Below are positions 1 through 12,600 of a stretch of DNA of 64,000 nucleotides, in pieces. The position numbers and the translations under genes are program-made. Positions within the stretch are counted from its first letter, which is position 1; every line of letters begins with the position of its first letter. The stretch is from Serinus canaria (Eukaryota; Chordata; Aves; Passeriformes; Fringillidae), in NCBI RefSeq assembly GCF_022539315.1, contig NC_066316.1, positions 68,869,494 to 68,933,493 on the forward strand. Reading direction: 5' to 3'. The notes beneath the pieces were generated by a model. It was not told the origin of the DNA. It saw only the letters and a list, made by a program, of their open reading frames with translations, and did not search any database.

Positions 1-824
1 TTTCCCAATCTTTTATTTATGTATTTTTTTAAACAATATGCTCAAAGCTGGCTGAATACTGGAAGCATAGAAAAGGCATGTTTCTGCTCTAAAAGCACTC
101 ACTGCTAAATTTCCAGCTCCAAAATATAGCATTATCAAATGAAATGCGCTCCAAAAATAGTTAAGGCTTAAAAAAATATAGGTCTATATAAGTATTTACA
201 CTTACTGTTAAGATTTCAAAACCATGATCGAAAAAGCTTTTAAAGAGAGAGAGAAGTACATTCAAGAATTTAATAAAAAAAAAATTAAATTAAAAGGCAA
301 ACCCTTAAAACTCCAATGAGCTTCAAAAAGCTTGTATTACCTAGTCCCTTAAGGTTTATGCAGCTTTCCTTGAAAGGAGTGGTCTCTAAAAATTAAGCTC
401 TGATACACATAAAATATACAACAGAAAGGTGGTTTAACTAACAATATAACTGTATTGCAGTATTTCCACCTGAAATAAGATTCTTGAGTTTATTAAAAAA
501 TGCTCATGAATAAGACAAGGGAAATTTTTTTGGGGTAGAAAACCTGATTAAATCCTTAAAGCAAATGTAGCTAATAAAAGACAGACTCTCAGTCTAGAGC
601 TTAAGCTGCAAAAGCTAATCTCTTAGGAATAAAACTAAGATCACAAATTAAGGAGAACTATGATTCTAAGGTTACTGGAAATAGTGATTATCTACAGTAC
701 GTTTATTTACACCTAAACCTGACAATCCTACAATCCTAAAGATGACACCAAATAATACTGTGGATACATTCAGCAGCTTTTAATGAAGACAAAACAGTTC
801 CCTCAATTACTCAGAATCATTAAA

Positions 825-899
825 CCACAAATGCAGCTGAGTTATGTCAGAGACATAACTCAGCTGCATTTGTGGAAGTTATGTCTCTGACATAACTCA
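825..899. repeat. Perfect 24-bp hairpin followed by an inverted copy of its core
   Basis: Bases 825-848 and 852-875 are exact reverse complements separated by only 3 nt. Bases 877-899 are in addition an exact reverse complement of 838-860. Such nested inverted copies usually arise by template switching during replication. Confidence 0.95.
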
Positions 900-1269
900 T
901 GTAGAACAGACATTCAGATGACTCAAAACCAGACACTTGCATTTCTAAATCACTTGATGCATTTGAAAATGGTGAGCTTTTTATTTTCTTTTCTTTTTTA
1001 AAAGGTTAGTTACATCTTTTCCTTTGAAGTGCAAGCTATTCAAGTTAAGAACTACATCTTCCTCCTGGTTTCACCACTTATTTGTTGTGTTAATCTACAT
1101 GAAAATTTTATTTTGCCAGTTTCAGAAACTCTGAATAACAATTAGGGAAAAAATTCACAGTCCAATAACGTTTTACAATATATATACTGATACTAAATTT
1201 ATTTGCAGAGTTTTAAGGCTATCATATGTTTGCTAATGGTTAGTATCATGTTAAGACACTACACTCATT

Positions 1270-1505
1270 GGTACTGGGCAGCGGGATCTGTTGGATTACC
1301 GAGTGGAAAGCCTGCAGGAGCCATGAACCAAAGCAGCTGAGCCTGCGGGAGGAGCAGGCTGCCATGCCCGAGCGGCCGCAGCCGGCGCTCCCGGCAGAGG
1401 GCAGCAGCTGCTGCGCACAAGCCTGGGGAGCACCGAGCGCAGCTCGGCATCTCCCGACTCCCGCAGCTCCGTCTAGATAGCACACAAGGTACGCTGTCGG
1501 CTGCG
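1270..1505. other. Isolated GC-rich, CpG-containing patch in intron 10
   Basis: About 235 bases are clearly richer in G+C and CpG (including a NotI-type GCGGCCGC at about 1373) than the AT-rich flanks. Overlapping open frames of 60-80 codons run on both strands, which is usual for GC-rich DNA. None resembles a known protein. It could be an internal promoter or regulatory island. Confidence 0.5.
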
Positions 1506-1672
1506 TTATTTATACCAGATCAAACTGGCACTATTAACAACTTTTAAAGGAAAACTTTAAAAGGGAAGTGAAGAAAGGGAAATGGTAAAGAGGGATTTTT
1601 TCTAAGGTGTAATGAACAGTGTTCTTCATGTGTGAACACACTAAAAATGGGCAAGACATATTGGCACAATTT

Positions 1673-1703
1673 TGTATATACATATATATATGTATATATA
1701 GGG
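1673..1703. repeat. TA-rich microsatellite
   Basis: A short alternating TA/CA/GT run within intron 10. Confidence 0.8.
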
Positions 1704-3708
1704 ATTTTAAAATCAAGTTAATATATACATTTTATTTTTAAAGGCATCTGGTGATCTTTCATTCACACATTTAACTCAATTAACTTTTTGTTTTGCAAGA
1801 ATCTAACACCAGTGGTAGTGCTTTCCTCATTGTATAGATGGAGAAAATGGAAGAAAGGAATTAAAGGCTCCAAAAAATGGGAGAAGTCAACATAAGCATT
1901 AAAATTCAGGCACTGTATGTCACTATTCTGCCAGGTGCCTGTCCCAGCCTCCTGTGGCTATGTTTCATTTTGATGAAAACCAAGCAGGGTCCTCCTGTCT
2001 AAATACACTGGAGAAGCACATTCACAGGGCTCCATTCTAGTACTGGGTAACTACTTCATGCCCATGATAAAGACCAGCACGTGCCACTCTGCCACATAAA
2101 CCCTGGTGTGTCAGGTCTGAAAAACTGCTTCTCCTTTGCTTTAAAGCAACCAAAATAGATCAGTATCCTCTCATCCAGTTTTTTGTTGGTTTTCCACATG
2201 TTCACATAGCTAGTAAAGAAAAAAAGCAAAGTGTATGAATTTGATATTAACTAAGTTAGCTAAAACTTGGGATTGTCCTCATCTGGGAAACCTGGATTTA
2301 CAAATTGATGCACACAATAGCTTAGCAAGTCAACTGCATGTCATATCAGCACTGCATACAATATATTCTCTATATTTTATTTCTATGAACATTAATGGAC
2401 AACCAGTAATTACCAGTATCTGATATATTATTTTAGATAGAAAAAACTCTTTATACTCTTGACATGAAAAAGTTTGATGCTAATATATGAAACAAGAATG
2501 AAATATTGTAATACCAGAAAGGTATCAACTCTTAACTCCCAAGGTCTCCAGGTATTAATTAAAAAGAAGCTATTATGAAAATTCTACTTAAGCTAGGAGA
2601 TGTTACAAATAGTATCAAGTTACCAACTGCTGATTTGCTATTTTATTAGCTAACATCTCATGAAATCATGTGATATCAAAGTGGAAAATGTTTCAGTATT
2701 TCCCCTTAAAACAGATTTTTGATTTTATTTTAAATGAAACTTCAATGAAAATAAAGAAGTTTCACAGACTGTTAATACAAAATATTGTATTACCAAAATC
2801 ACTATGTAAATTTCAAATACATCTCCTTAATCCCACACCAGCAAATGTAGATTTTTAGGTCTGGATATTTATCCCTTGGAATGCACTGTAACAGTTACCC
2901 AAGAGCAGACTAGAAGACAGATTGCAGCAATAAAGTAAAAGCAGAGTCACTTGACTGATAAGCTATTTTGCCAATACAACAAAAGCATCTATTGTTTCAC
3001 ATGTTGACTCTTGCAAAACTTACTACTTTTTTCTGGAACCCTTAAGGGTAATGGATAACCAGAGGAATCAATTAACCAAGTTTTGAGTACAGTGTCCACT
3101 CATGCTGCAATTATTACTGACACCTACATGAGCAGCAGTATACAACAGTTTCAGAAAACTCAAAAAATACTACTGCAACTCCAAGATAATACTGTAACTT
3201 GTAAGTAGTACTTCCATGATGCAGACCAGATATGTCAAATTTGGAAGAAAGGTTGCCTCGTATGAGGGAAATGTCCCATACCCTTCCTGGGAAACCCCCC
3301 TCAAACCCAAGGGAGTTACAAGCCTTGGAAAAACTTAGTCTGAATTTACTGCACAAATTGATTGTAGACTAAGAAGTATTGCTTACTCCCAGACGTATGA
3401 GGGGGATAAGAGCTGATTATTCCCTCAAGATGGACTGGGCATATTCCCCCCGCTGGCTGCTGAACTTGTTCACTGCATGTGCAGGGGCACTGAGAGCTGC
3501 CAACAGGCAGCAGGGACCCTGACTCCCTCACATCCCTACTTTCAAGCACTTATAAAACCAGGAAAGATCATGGGGTACTTCAAGTTCCTGCATTTTAGAG
3601 ATAGCTAAGCCTAAAAACTAATATGTAGCTCAAACACAAAAGCCTCCTCCTAAAATGGCATCCAGTTTTGACCCAATACACAGAAAAGGAGGCTGTGTCT
3701 ACTTAGGT

Positions 3709-3812
3709 GCAAAAAAAAAAACCAACCAAAGGAAACAAACTCTCAAAAAACCCCAAAAAACAAAAACAAACAAAAAAAAAAAAACCCAAAAAAAAAAAAC
3801 CCAAAACCCCAA
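3709..3812. repeat. A/C-rich low-complexity tract
   Basis: Long A runs interrupted by CC/CCC. On the AFG1L sense strand this is T/G-rich. It gives a low-complexity open frame of Phe, Trp, Val and Leu residues that should not be read as a gene. Confidence 0.85.
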
Positions 3813-5289
3813 TCTTTTCCCCAAAATGTAACTTCTGATAAGAAATAAACTGCACACAGCATTCTTGTCTTCACTGTTCCTTCCCATACACACAGTACTC
3901 TTGTATTTACAGCAAGTTTGTATTAGCATTTCTGTTATATTCAAAACTCCTGGAAGAAAAAGCCTGTACATCAGGCTTAGTATAAAAATGTGCTCATTAG
4001 AATTGCTACAAATAACACATCTTCATCAGTATTACTTTTTATAGGTTAGTTAACTAACTTAGCAATCCATTTAACAAATACTTTCTTGAGATTGCATAAT
4101 AAGAACAGCATCTTCAACACTCAAAACTCAACCTTTCCTATAAAGTCAGGGACACTGGAGAATTAATTTTATTTCTGTTCTTTAGTCATCCACTGCATGC
4201 ATCCAGAATCAGCTTCTCCATTACCCTTCCTGGACTAAAATCTCACCAACAGCCTGCAGTTCCACCATCATCATAAGCATGTGTGAATTTTACTTGTTTG
4301 TTTTTTAATACTGACACATAGGGCATTCTTCTAGTGACATGGAATTTCTCTTGCACTTCAACACTTATCAAAAATAAAAAGCAAGTCAGAGATCTCAGCC
4401 TAGTTTTACAGGACTCCAATGATACAAAATGTATTTGCAAGCTATTTTTAACATATGTTAACTATTTAGAGACTGAAAATTATTTCACTATCCTTCAGTA
4501 AAATTAATACTTCACTCTTCTTCACCTAGAATACTTATCTTTTGCCAAACCTTTTCCTTTTTCCACATCCTTATTAAAAGTTCATCCATCTCCAGCTAAG
4601 AATAAGCCAGTAACATTCAGATAATATAAAACATCAAAACTCCAATTTTACTTAAGTCTTTTATCTGACTGGACATTTTTGCCCATGATCTTTATTTTAT
4701 AATTTTCCTGCACTTCACAACTAGTTGCCATTCATTCTGTATTATTTGATTCTGTCTCAAGAGTTACACAGGAAATACTTTTACTTTTATTTGGGTTTGT
4801 GTTGCTCTTTTTGTTGTTGTTGTTTACACTTCACTTTCCAGTTAGTCACACTTCCCTTTTGCTTTTGAAAATTACTCTTCCTGAACACTCAAATATGCAA
4901 CTTCACTGTTTGGAATATCTTTTGGTTTCCATTAAATGTTAGAAAACTAAGATTATTCCTACAAAACACAAATTTCTAGATTAATTCATCACTGTAAGCA
5001 CTAGCCAAATGACCTTGTACTGGATGTAGTACATTTTATGCTAGAAAATTATCATTTGCTGTTTTCTGGCTAATTACATTTCACCTTTTCCTGTGTTTCA
5101 TCTACAGTGCAACATACAATGGTATATTTTCTTTATATGCTTCTTATAGCCAAGTGCTGAAGGGCTCAAGGAGCAATCCACCTCATTTTTCATTTGCAAC
5201 AGATCCCTACAAGTACCTTCCTTCCAGGTTTGTTAATTAGTAGACTGATATGTACTCAAGAACCTTGTATTAATTAACTTAAAGGCAGG

Positions 5290-5480
5290 TACCAGTACCT
5301 TCAATGTTGCACACTGTTCTCCACCTCTTTCAGCCACTCTGTCTTTAAGCAGGCTGTAAGCACCCATTCTGTGTTATTATGTTATGAATTGTCCCACAAG
5401 GTTTCAATAATAGCAATTATCTCTCATTTTCCCCCATTAATGAGAATTTCCCATTTATCATGCTTGTCACTACATCTTAA
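5290..5480 (-). mobile_element. Degenerate CR1-type LINE endonuclease fragment
   Basis: On the minus strand, the stretch around 5437-5390 reads roughly (D)-I-A-I-I-E-T-L-W-D-N-S. This matches the conserved I-A-I-T-E-T-W-W-D segment of the apurinic-endonuclease domain of CR1 LINEs. Weaker similarity continues on both sides and is interrupted by small indels. The fragment is old, and its borders are approximate. Confidence 0.5.
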
Positions 5481-7772
5481 AATTGTTACAAAACCAACTG
5501 CAAATCTTGTTTTCAATTCTGGTACAAGTTTAATGAGCTCCTACAATACCAACTTTAGATTTCATTTATCTACCTGGAGGTTTTGCTTAAGCTGTCAATT
5601 AAGCTTTCACCCTGGTTGCAACAGGATCCAGCAAGGAAGATTTCCTGCCCCATGTCCCTTTGTATTATCTGCCTTCCCATGGGATTTTGTCCCCATGTCC
5701 TGCACAAAGAAATCTGCAGATTTGCTCCAAGCAAATCCAAAAAATTCCCCTCCAGTATTTTCTTTCGTCAATCTTGCTTTTCATTACATCTTTTTCAGCT
5801 TTCTACTTTCTTTTTTTTAACAGGAGCACTTATAATGCCTGTCAACCTATCTACCATTTGGCTTCACAAGAAGTAGCAAATACCTTGTTGCTATGTCCCC
5901 TGCAGATTTCTGCTTTATCCCTCCACAAATCACTCCTACTATTAGCAATCTTACTGGAATATATATATAAAAGACTTCATACTTCCTGTCATGTTGAATG
6001 TCTCCTCATTTGGGGTAATTTTTTGCTATAAACCAACAGTGCACTCTTCTGGGTCCTCCCTGTGTCTTCTGTGACATGAGTGGGAGCGATTTCCCTCTCT
6101 TACTGTTTAAAAAAGACACTGCATGTTTAAGTTTTTTCCATCAAAATTTAAAAGAATTAATGAAAAAAAGGAAGAGGGTTCCATGGCTTGACAGCTGCAT
6201 TTTTCTCTTTTTGAAATTTTCCTTTTAGCCGATTTTAATGGCAGCAGGTCAGGCAAACAGAGCAATGTGGCAGGTAAGGTCCTAAATGCAGCTTATACTG
6301 AGTGAAATTTTCTACCATTGCTATAAATCATCGCAAAAGTTTACAGTAACGGAAAAAAAAAATCACAGTGGAGGCAACTCTGACCATTCATCTAAATTTA
6401 ATAGACAATTCTGAGGTTCATGACTATATTTTTCAGCCTATGAAGGGAGCACACTCATACCCCTTACCAACATAATGATGTAATATTTATGAAGCTACAT
6501 CAGTGATCTGAAGAGAAAAATCAGTAAGAACTGAGGAAGTTGTCAAAAGAAAACCATTTACTATCTGCCATGTTGTTTTAGTTTTAAGCATGTGATTTTG
6601 CTGTAAGAGACTACCATAAACATCTGCAGAAGGCATCTGATTTGAGACAGCAAGATTTCCTAAGTCCTGGGCAATCCATGTAAGAATGACCTGAACCTCA
6701 AATAATTCTTGAACAGGATGAGAACCTTCAGACCACTGACATGTGAGCTAATCAGAGCACTTCTACTTAAAAGAAACTTATTATCCCATTTAAGTAAATT
6801 TACTGGACTAAAGAATTGTACTAGTATTTACTGACAGCATAGCTTCCCCATACTTTAAGAGGCACAAGGCAGAAAAAGTCTCAAAGCCTTTAGTGAAAAG
6901 CAAGCTATTCTACTCATGACACACCTCCACTCTTATAAATGGCTTATTGGTTTTGTCTGAAACTAAACACCAAAGGTCTAAAACCTGCAGTCTGAAACAC
7001 AACCAGTGAAATTTCTGTCCAAATAGTTATCAACTCCTTAGCTGCAAGGAAGTGAAAGTAAAATGTTATCACCAAAAGACTGGTCACCATCCTGAATCAA
7101 AAGTGCTATTGGCCCAGTTTAGGGTTGTGATCATTTAACAGCAGCTTCAGACATCAGTAGAGAGATCACTGAAGTGCAGTGCAACTCCTGGGGAATTGTC
7201 TTCCAACCCACTGGAGGTCAAATACAAGGAGAACTTTTCAAGATTCACATATCACATGTTTAAGCAGAGAATGTGCCAGTATTTAGCAAAATCTGGCCTG
7301 TTTTGAGAAGGCCTGGGATTAAACATTCCTTGTACACGCAGCTGAAACCAAAGCATGGAACAGAGTGTTACTCTAGTGGTGCCAGGATCACTGCTCCTTT
7401 GCTTGAGTATCAAACTGAAACCCCAGATTATAAAAACAGCATTTGACTGCTATATACATATTGAGATGTTACCACCACTCATATATCAGCAGTGATGTTA
7501 GGCCAGGCATATATTGCAGTAGGATTTTTGAAGATAATCTGTGATACACCGAAGAGTAAATTTACTATATCATTAAAAAGAAAATTAGTATGGTTCTTTT
7601 GAAGAAAGGGGTTTTTCCTGTTAAATTAATATTATTTCTGTTAATCAATTTTTTTAAAAAGCCTTTTTAATTCAGTGCATCTTGGGAAAACAGCAAGTTT
7701 GTGTGGTTTGAATTTTTTTTTAACTGTGAAAAGCCTGAGCATTAACTGATCTAGACTGGACTGGGTACTCAC

Positions 7773-7873
7773 TCTGTCGCACAGCTCTTCAAACGTGAAG
7801 TCTGCAATGGTTCCACATGCTTTATTCAGCTCCAGCTCTCTGCCTTGCACTTTTAGAATCCTTGGTCTAGTTA
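7773..7873 (-). CDS. AFG1L: AFG1L exon 10 (last exon in the window)
   Basis: It has 101 nt, acceptor CCCATAG and donor GTGAGT. It encodes the rest of Leu304, then [20 protein letters not shown] and [13 protein letters not shown] up to residue 337, in phase 0. The sequence [10 protein letters not shown] and the FEELC segment are diagnostic of AFG1L. The following exons (PLGASDYL… region in vertebrate AFG1L) were not found between here and base 1. Confidence 0.95.
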
Positions 7874-9554
7874 CTATGGGAACATGAACAAAGACTCAAT
7901 CTTCTCTGGATAATTACTATAAAATTCATCTCTTACAGATAGGAAATGCATAGCTTCATGAATAATAGCACATGATTCAACACATAAATTAGACAAAATG
8001 CTGATACAATGACTGCCACTTGAGTGTGGCATCAACCCATATACAGCAATGGAACTTATTAATTGGTCAGTGGAGATTGGGCATTGTGTTCTAAATGTAT
8101 TCTCTTTCAAGAGAAATTAACTTACGTACAATCATTTTGTTTCTGAGCCAGCTCATCAAACAACTTATCCATGACAGCCTCCACATCAGCTTCACTTGTG
8201 CTACAGTGAAAAGAATAATAGAATATGAAATTAATAACACTTGAAGCCAACATCAAACAGCTGCCTGAGCCTGCTTAGCTTTTTGCCCATAAAAAAAAGA
8301 GAACAGGATGTTATGCTCTAAATACAAACATTACATTCAGAACACACTTAAAAGTAGAGAATATTAACTCTCAGGTAGATGATTCTGCCTTATTTGCATA
8401 CACTGAAAGACTTCTGTGTTTTGAGCTGTTTCCAGTAATGAGGCAATACAGGCAGAGCAGACCCATTAACACTATGTGTACACAATGAGAAAAAAGGCTT
8501 CTGGCTCTATCTTGCATGCAAAATAAGAGCAAATAGACAAGGCAAGGCAAGGCAGTCAAGCACCTAAAGAAGTATCCTTTGAAATTTCTGAGAGGGGACT
8601 TTGTGAAATTAAATGTTGAAACAGATTTTTCTTTTTTTTTTTTTTCTTTTTTTTTTTTTTTGGGGGGGGGGGTTGCTGTGTCAAGTCAACTGATTATATT
8701 GACCAAACAATTTGTAAAATTAAACTGTGAAATTAAAAATACCACTATCATCTCTTTATTAGCAGTTTTAGCAGTTTCCCAGCCTCTCTTCCTAATACTG
8801 CTTGGTAAAAGATCAACCCCCGATGGTAAAATGCAAAATATCTGTGCTGAGAGCTGAAGTAACGTTTACATTCATCTTCTGGGCCACAAGAAATAAGAAA
8901 TCAGTCCAATCACAAAACTTTTTTTTTAATCACTGAAGAGGGTAGAGAGCCAATCTTTCCATGTTTTATTCTTAAAGATGAATTGATAGATAGATAGATT
9001 AGATAGATAGATAGACAGACAGACAGATAGATAGATAGACAAGATTTCTAATTGAGAATAGTGAATTACAGTAGACAACAAACTAGAACTAGGATATATA
9101 ATGTTTCATTGAAGTTTGTGTAAACTCTTTTGGTGTGAAATCTTATAGACCTTGATGCACTGAAGTCACACTGCTTCACACAATTCTAGACATCCTCTTA
9201 ACTGACAAATGAATATCAGCTTGTTGAACACATACTCTCCTGCTCATTAGGCCTTAAGCACTTTAAAAATGTTAAGAGCAGAACAGAAGTAACTACTTTT
9301 TAGCTAAAGCTTAATGATGACAGACCTTGTAGATACAAAGAATTTGGAAAAAAAAATTTAAAACTCAGGAACTTATACAAGTGCCATTTTGAAGATGTGA
9401 AAAACCTTTTCTGACTAGGAGGTTACATAAAATTCTAGAAGTTTCTCTCAACATTGATACTGGTGTGATGCATTCCTCTGACAAAATGATAAAGAATAGA
9501 CAACACCAGGAAAAAAAAGGCCATAAAAGGGGGTAAAGAGTTTGTGCATGTGTG

Positions 9555-9605
<51 letters not shown>

Positions 9606-12600
9606 CTATCTCAGAGAGTATGTGCATGTGCATGCATATCAGTAACAGAAATTTCAACTGAAAGGCTACCAGAAGAAACAGGTGAATATGTTGCTAAGGT
9701 AGATATTTGTACCTAATTGCCAAGAAAGTTTGTTTTGAAAATAGACACCTGAGACTCAAGTCGATGAAGTTGCTTTGATCAGGCATCTTATAATGAGCAC
9801 TGACTGCTCTCAGAAGAGTAGAGTATGAAACAGCTTTAAGTAACCCTCAGTTACATGTTTTAAATGACAACAGGACTACACAACATATGAAGCATCAAGA
9901 GTATTCTTTAAAAAAATGTGACAATGATACTATAGCCATCAATGGAAGAACATATACATGGTGAACAAGAACATTTTCTTTGGGGGACAAGACTGCTAAT
10001 TAAATTTTAGAAATCTGTAGCAAAATACTGTACATAGTACCTAATTTTAAAACAAACCAAACAAAAGTAATCCCCACACACTAAGCTAGTTCTACAGGGT
10101 TAAAGCTCCAATGAACCAATTTGAATAGAAGAATGAATAAGATTCCCTCAGAAGAAGAAAGGACAAAGAAATAAGTACCTAATTCCATTGGCAGCTATGG
10201 GGTTTTTTTAACAATTTTTCACCCTACTACTTCTTAATGATTCACACATCAAGTTCTGAAGGCAACCAACATCCATCCAGTAAGAGAACTTAAGACAGCA
10301 TCATTGCCCATCTCTGCCATTCATTTGATCAGAAGTTTTACAGCAGAACACAATGAGATATTTTGGCTGGACACTACTCCTGGAACTTGTTTATACTGGT
10401 TCTTCTCTGAGAGCTGATGCCACAAGCATCATGTTTGGCCTATTACCTGCTAGAAACCACAAACATCCTTTTCCTTTCTTCAGAGTATGGACACTGAGAA
10501 AACAATGTGGCAAGTGCTCTCCACAGTGTCCACCAGAAAGTCACAGAGTGCAGCAGGCCCAGGGAGCAGCAAAGGCAGTGCTCAGAAGGAGGGCCATGAT
10601 GAGCACAGGTATCAGTGGTGGCTTCAGAAAGTTCTTCTGAGCAGGCGTGACAAATCACTGAGCAAGTGCAGCCAGGCAAAAATACAGGACAAGAGCTACT
10701 TTTCTCAAGTACATATAGCCACAGTTTAAGGATACAGAACTCGCACTGGACCTGTTTACCATATATGAAATTCTGTCCCTTTCAAAAGCAGGAAAAGTTA
10801 CCAGTTGTAGTTCTACCAAGCAGTATTCCTCCTTCCAAACAAACAGCTACAACATCTAACTTCATTAAAAAGTAGCATGGACATACGTGGTTTCAAACAC
10901 CCATCATAGTGATGAAAATACCCCACCTTTCTGGATACAACTGTTATAAATCTAATATTAAGTTATTGTAGTCAGCTTTGTTCAGGTTGTCACTGAGTAA
11001 ATAATATTACAAGAGAAAATGCAAGACAGAAAAATGTTTGCATTGCAAAGGTTTCAAAGTATTAAAGAGGATGTTCCTATTAGGCAGATTCATGCTGCAA
11101 GCAGAAACACATCTGTGAATATATTTTAAAATACATTTATTTGCAAATATAAAGTGCTAAAGAAATTTTGTCATGATAAACAGAAACAATCTGTCAAAAC
11201 AGAAGGGTGTTGGGTTTTTTAAACCACAGCATTGGAAACACCCGAAATTAAATAAATCCTTGTCATTGGATTTCTATAAACACTTAATTACTTAAATACA
11301 ATAAGGATGTTATTCTATTATAAGAGAATTGTGCAGTCTCTTACAAGAGGATATTCATCACTTTCTAACCATCTGTCACTTCAGTTCTCCAAACACCACA
11401 CCTCCCCAAAAAAATTAATTAGTTTTTATTCAGTCACACATTATAAATGATGCTAGTGTGGTTACCAAAAATGTAGTTTAATGAAGTTAATATCAAGGCA
11501 TAATGGAAGGCGGTTTGCTGAACAAAATGGACCAAAAGGCAAAGAAAGGAAAAGGCACACCCTGCTAATTCTACTATACATTTTTCTTTTCCCATTGAAT
11601 AGGAAATTATTGGCTAATAAGAAGGAAGAAGGAAGCTAATATAATATCATAGATAAACTTACAGGTAGTAAAGTTTTCCAGCAGCTGGAAGCCCTCGTTT
11701 CCTGTAGTCTATTCCAGAATCAAGCTGGACTGTGCTGCAGTATTTCTACAGAGACAAAAAAAAAAAAAAAAAAAAAAAAAAAGAAAGAAAGAAAGAAAGA
11801 ATAGATTTCCTCAAGCCAAGGCTGTATTTACTATTGTCTGTGATACGGAGAAGACACACTGCTGTGATAAACCATCAGCATGAATATCATCCACAAAACT
11901 GAAATTCAAGATCTAAAAGCTGAAGATTCATTTGCAATTATCGAAGCAAAGAAATAAGATGAAAATCACTCACATACGCAAAACAAGAAGGCCTATCACA
12001 AGTCCATCAACTAAAAAATTAATATAGATTAGAAGCACATGGGATGAAATGAGGGTGGATATTACTCATTCTCTCTAGGCACCGCTTTGTTGCAAAAATT
12101 ATTTTCACATTAAAATATATACCTTTTGAAATACAAAATTAGAAGCACTAAAAGTTTAATGGAACACAAACAAATTCTAGCAACAAGTGAAACTACTTCT
12201 ATTTTATAACCTAAAAATAATTTTATCTATTCCTTTTACTACGATAAGTAAAGATTTTTGATTTTGATAAAAAGATCAAATATATGAACCACAACAAGTT
12301 TTGCTGCTCAATGGATGAGGGGGGAATAAACAAAGCTCTGTATCTAAAAGATTTTATTTCATTTTTGCAATGTCCGAATTACCTCAGAAAAGGATCTTTT
12401 TTGCTCTCCTTCAAACAACCTGTAGGATTCTAAGTGTGATACAGATGTACCTGAGTGGTTACAATAATTGCTTCTGTTAAAAAACTTAACCCCACCTGTA
12501 CTAAAGGGTGCTTTTCTTGATTCAAGGTCTGAGGCTGAGAGCAAGATTCTCACTACTATCAGTAAGATCAAGATTTTACCCCCCCACCCCAACAAAGGGA

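Larger units (their letters stand above)
1..7772 (-). other. AFG1L: AFG1L intron 10 (partial)
   Basis: This is AT-rich intronic sequence with no coding exon that I can recognise. It holds a hairpin (825-899), a GC-rich patch (about 1270-1505), a TA-rich microsatellite (1673-1703), an A/C-rich simple region (3709-3812) and a probable LINE endonuclease remnant (about 5290-5480). Open frames here are short and unlike known proteins. Confidence 0.8.
8201..11662 (-). other. AFG1L: AFG1L intron 8
   Basis: AT-rich intron. It contains a T-run/G-run (8626-8672), a GATA-type microsatellite (8983-9041) and a TA repeat (9555-9602). I see no gene or recognisable transposon in the remainder. Confidence 0.85.

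Noticed and set aside
3699..3971. Hydrophobic Phe/Val-rich 90-codon frame
   Set aside because: It is a translation of an A/C-rich simple tract.
5371..6031. 149- and 123-codon open frames on the plus strand
   Set aside because: They run antisense to a decayed LINE fragment or through low-complexity sequence, and match no protein that I recognise.
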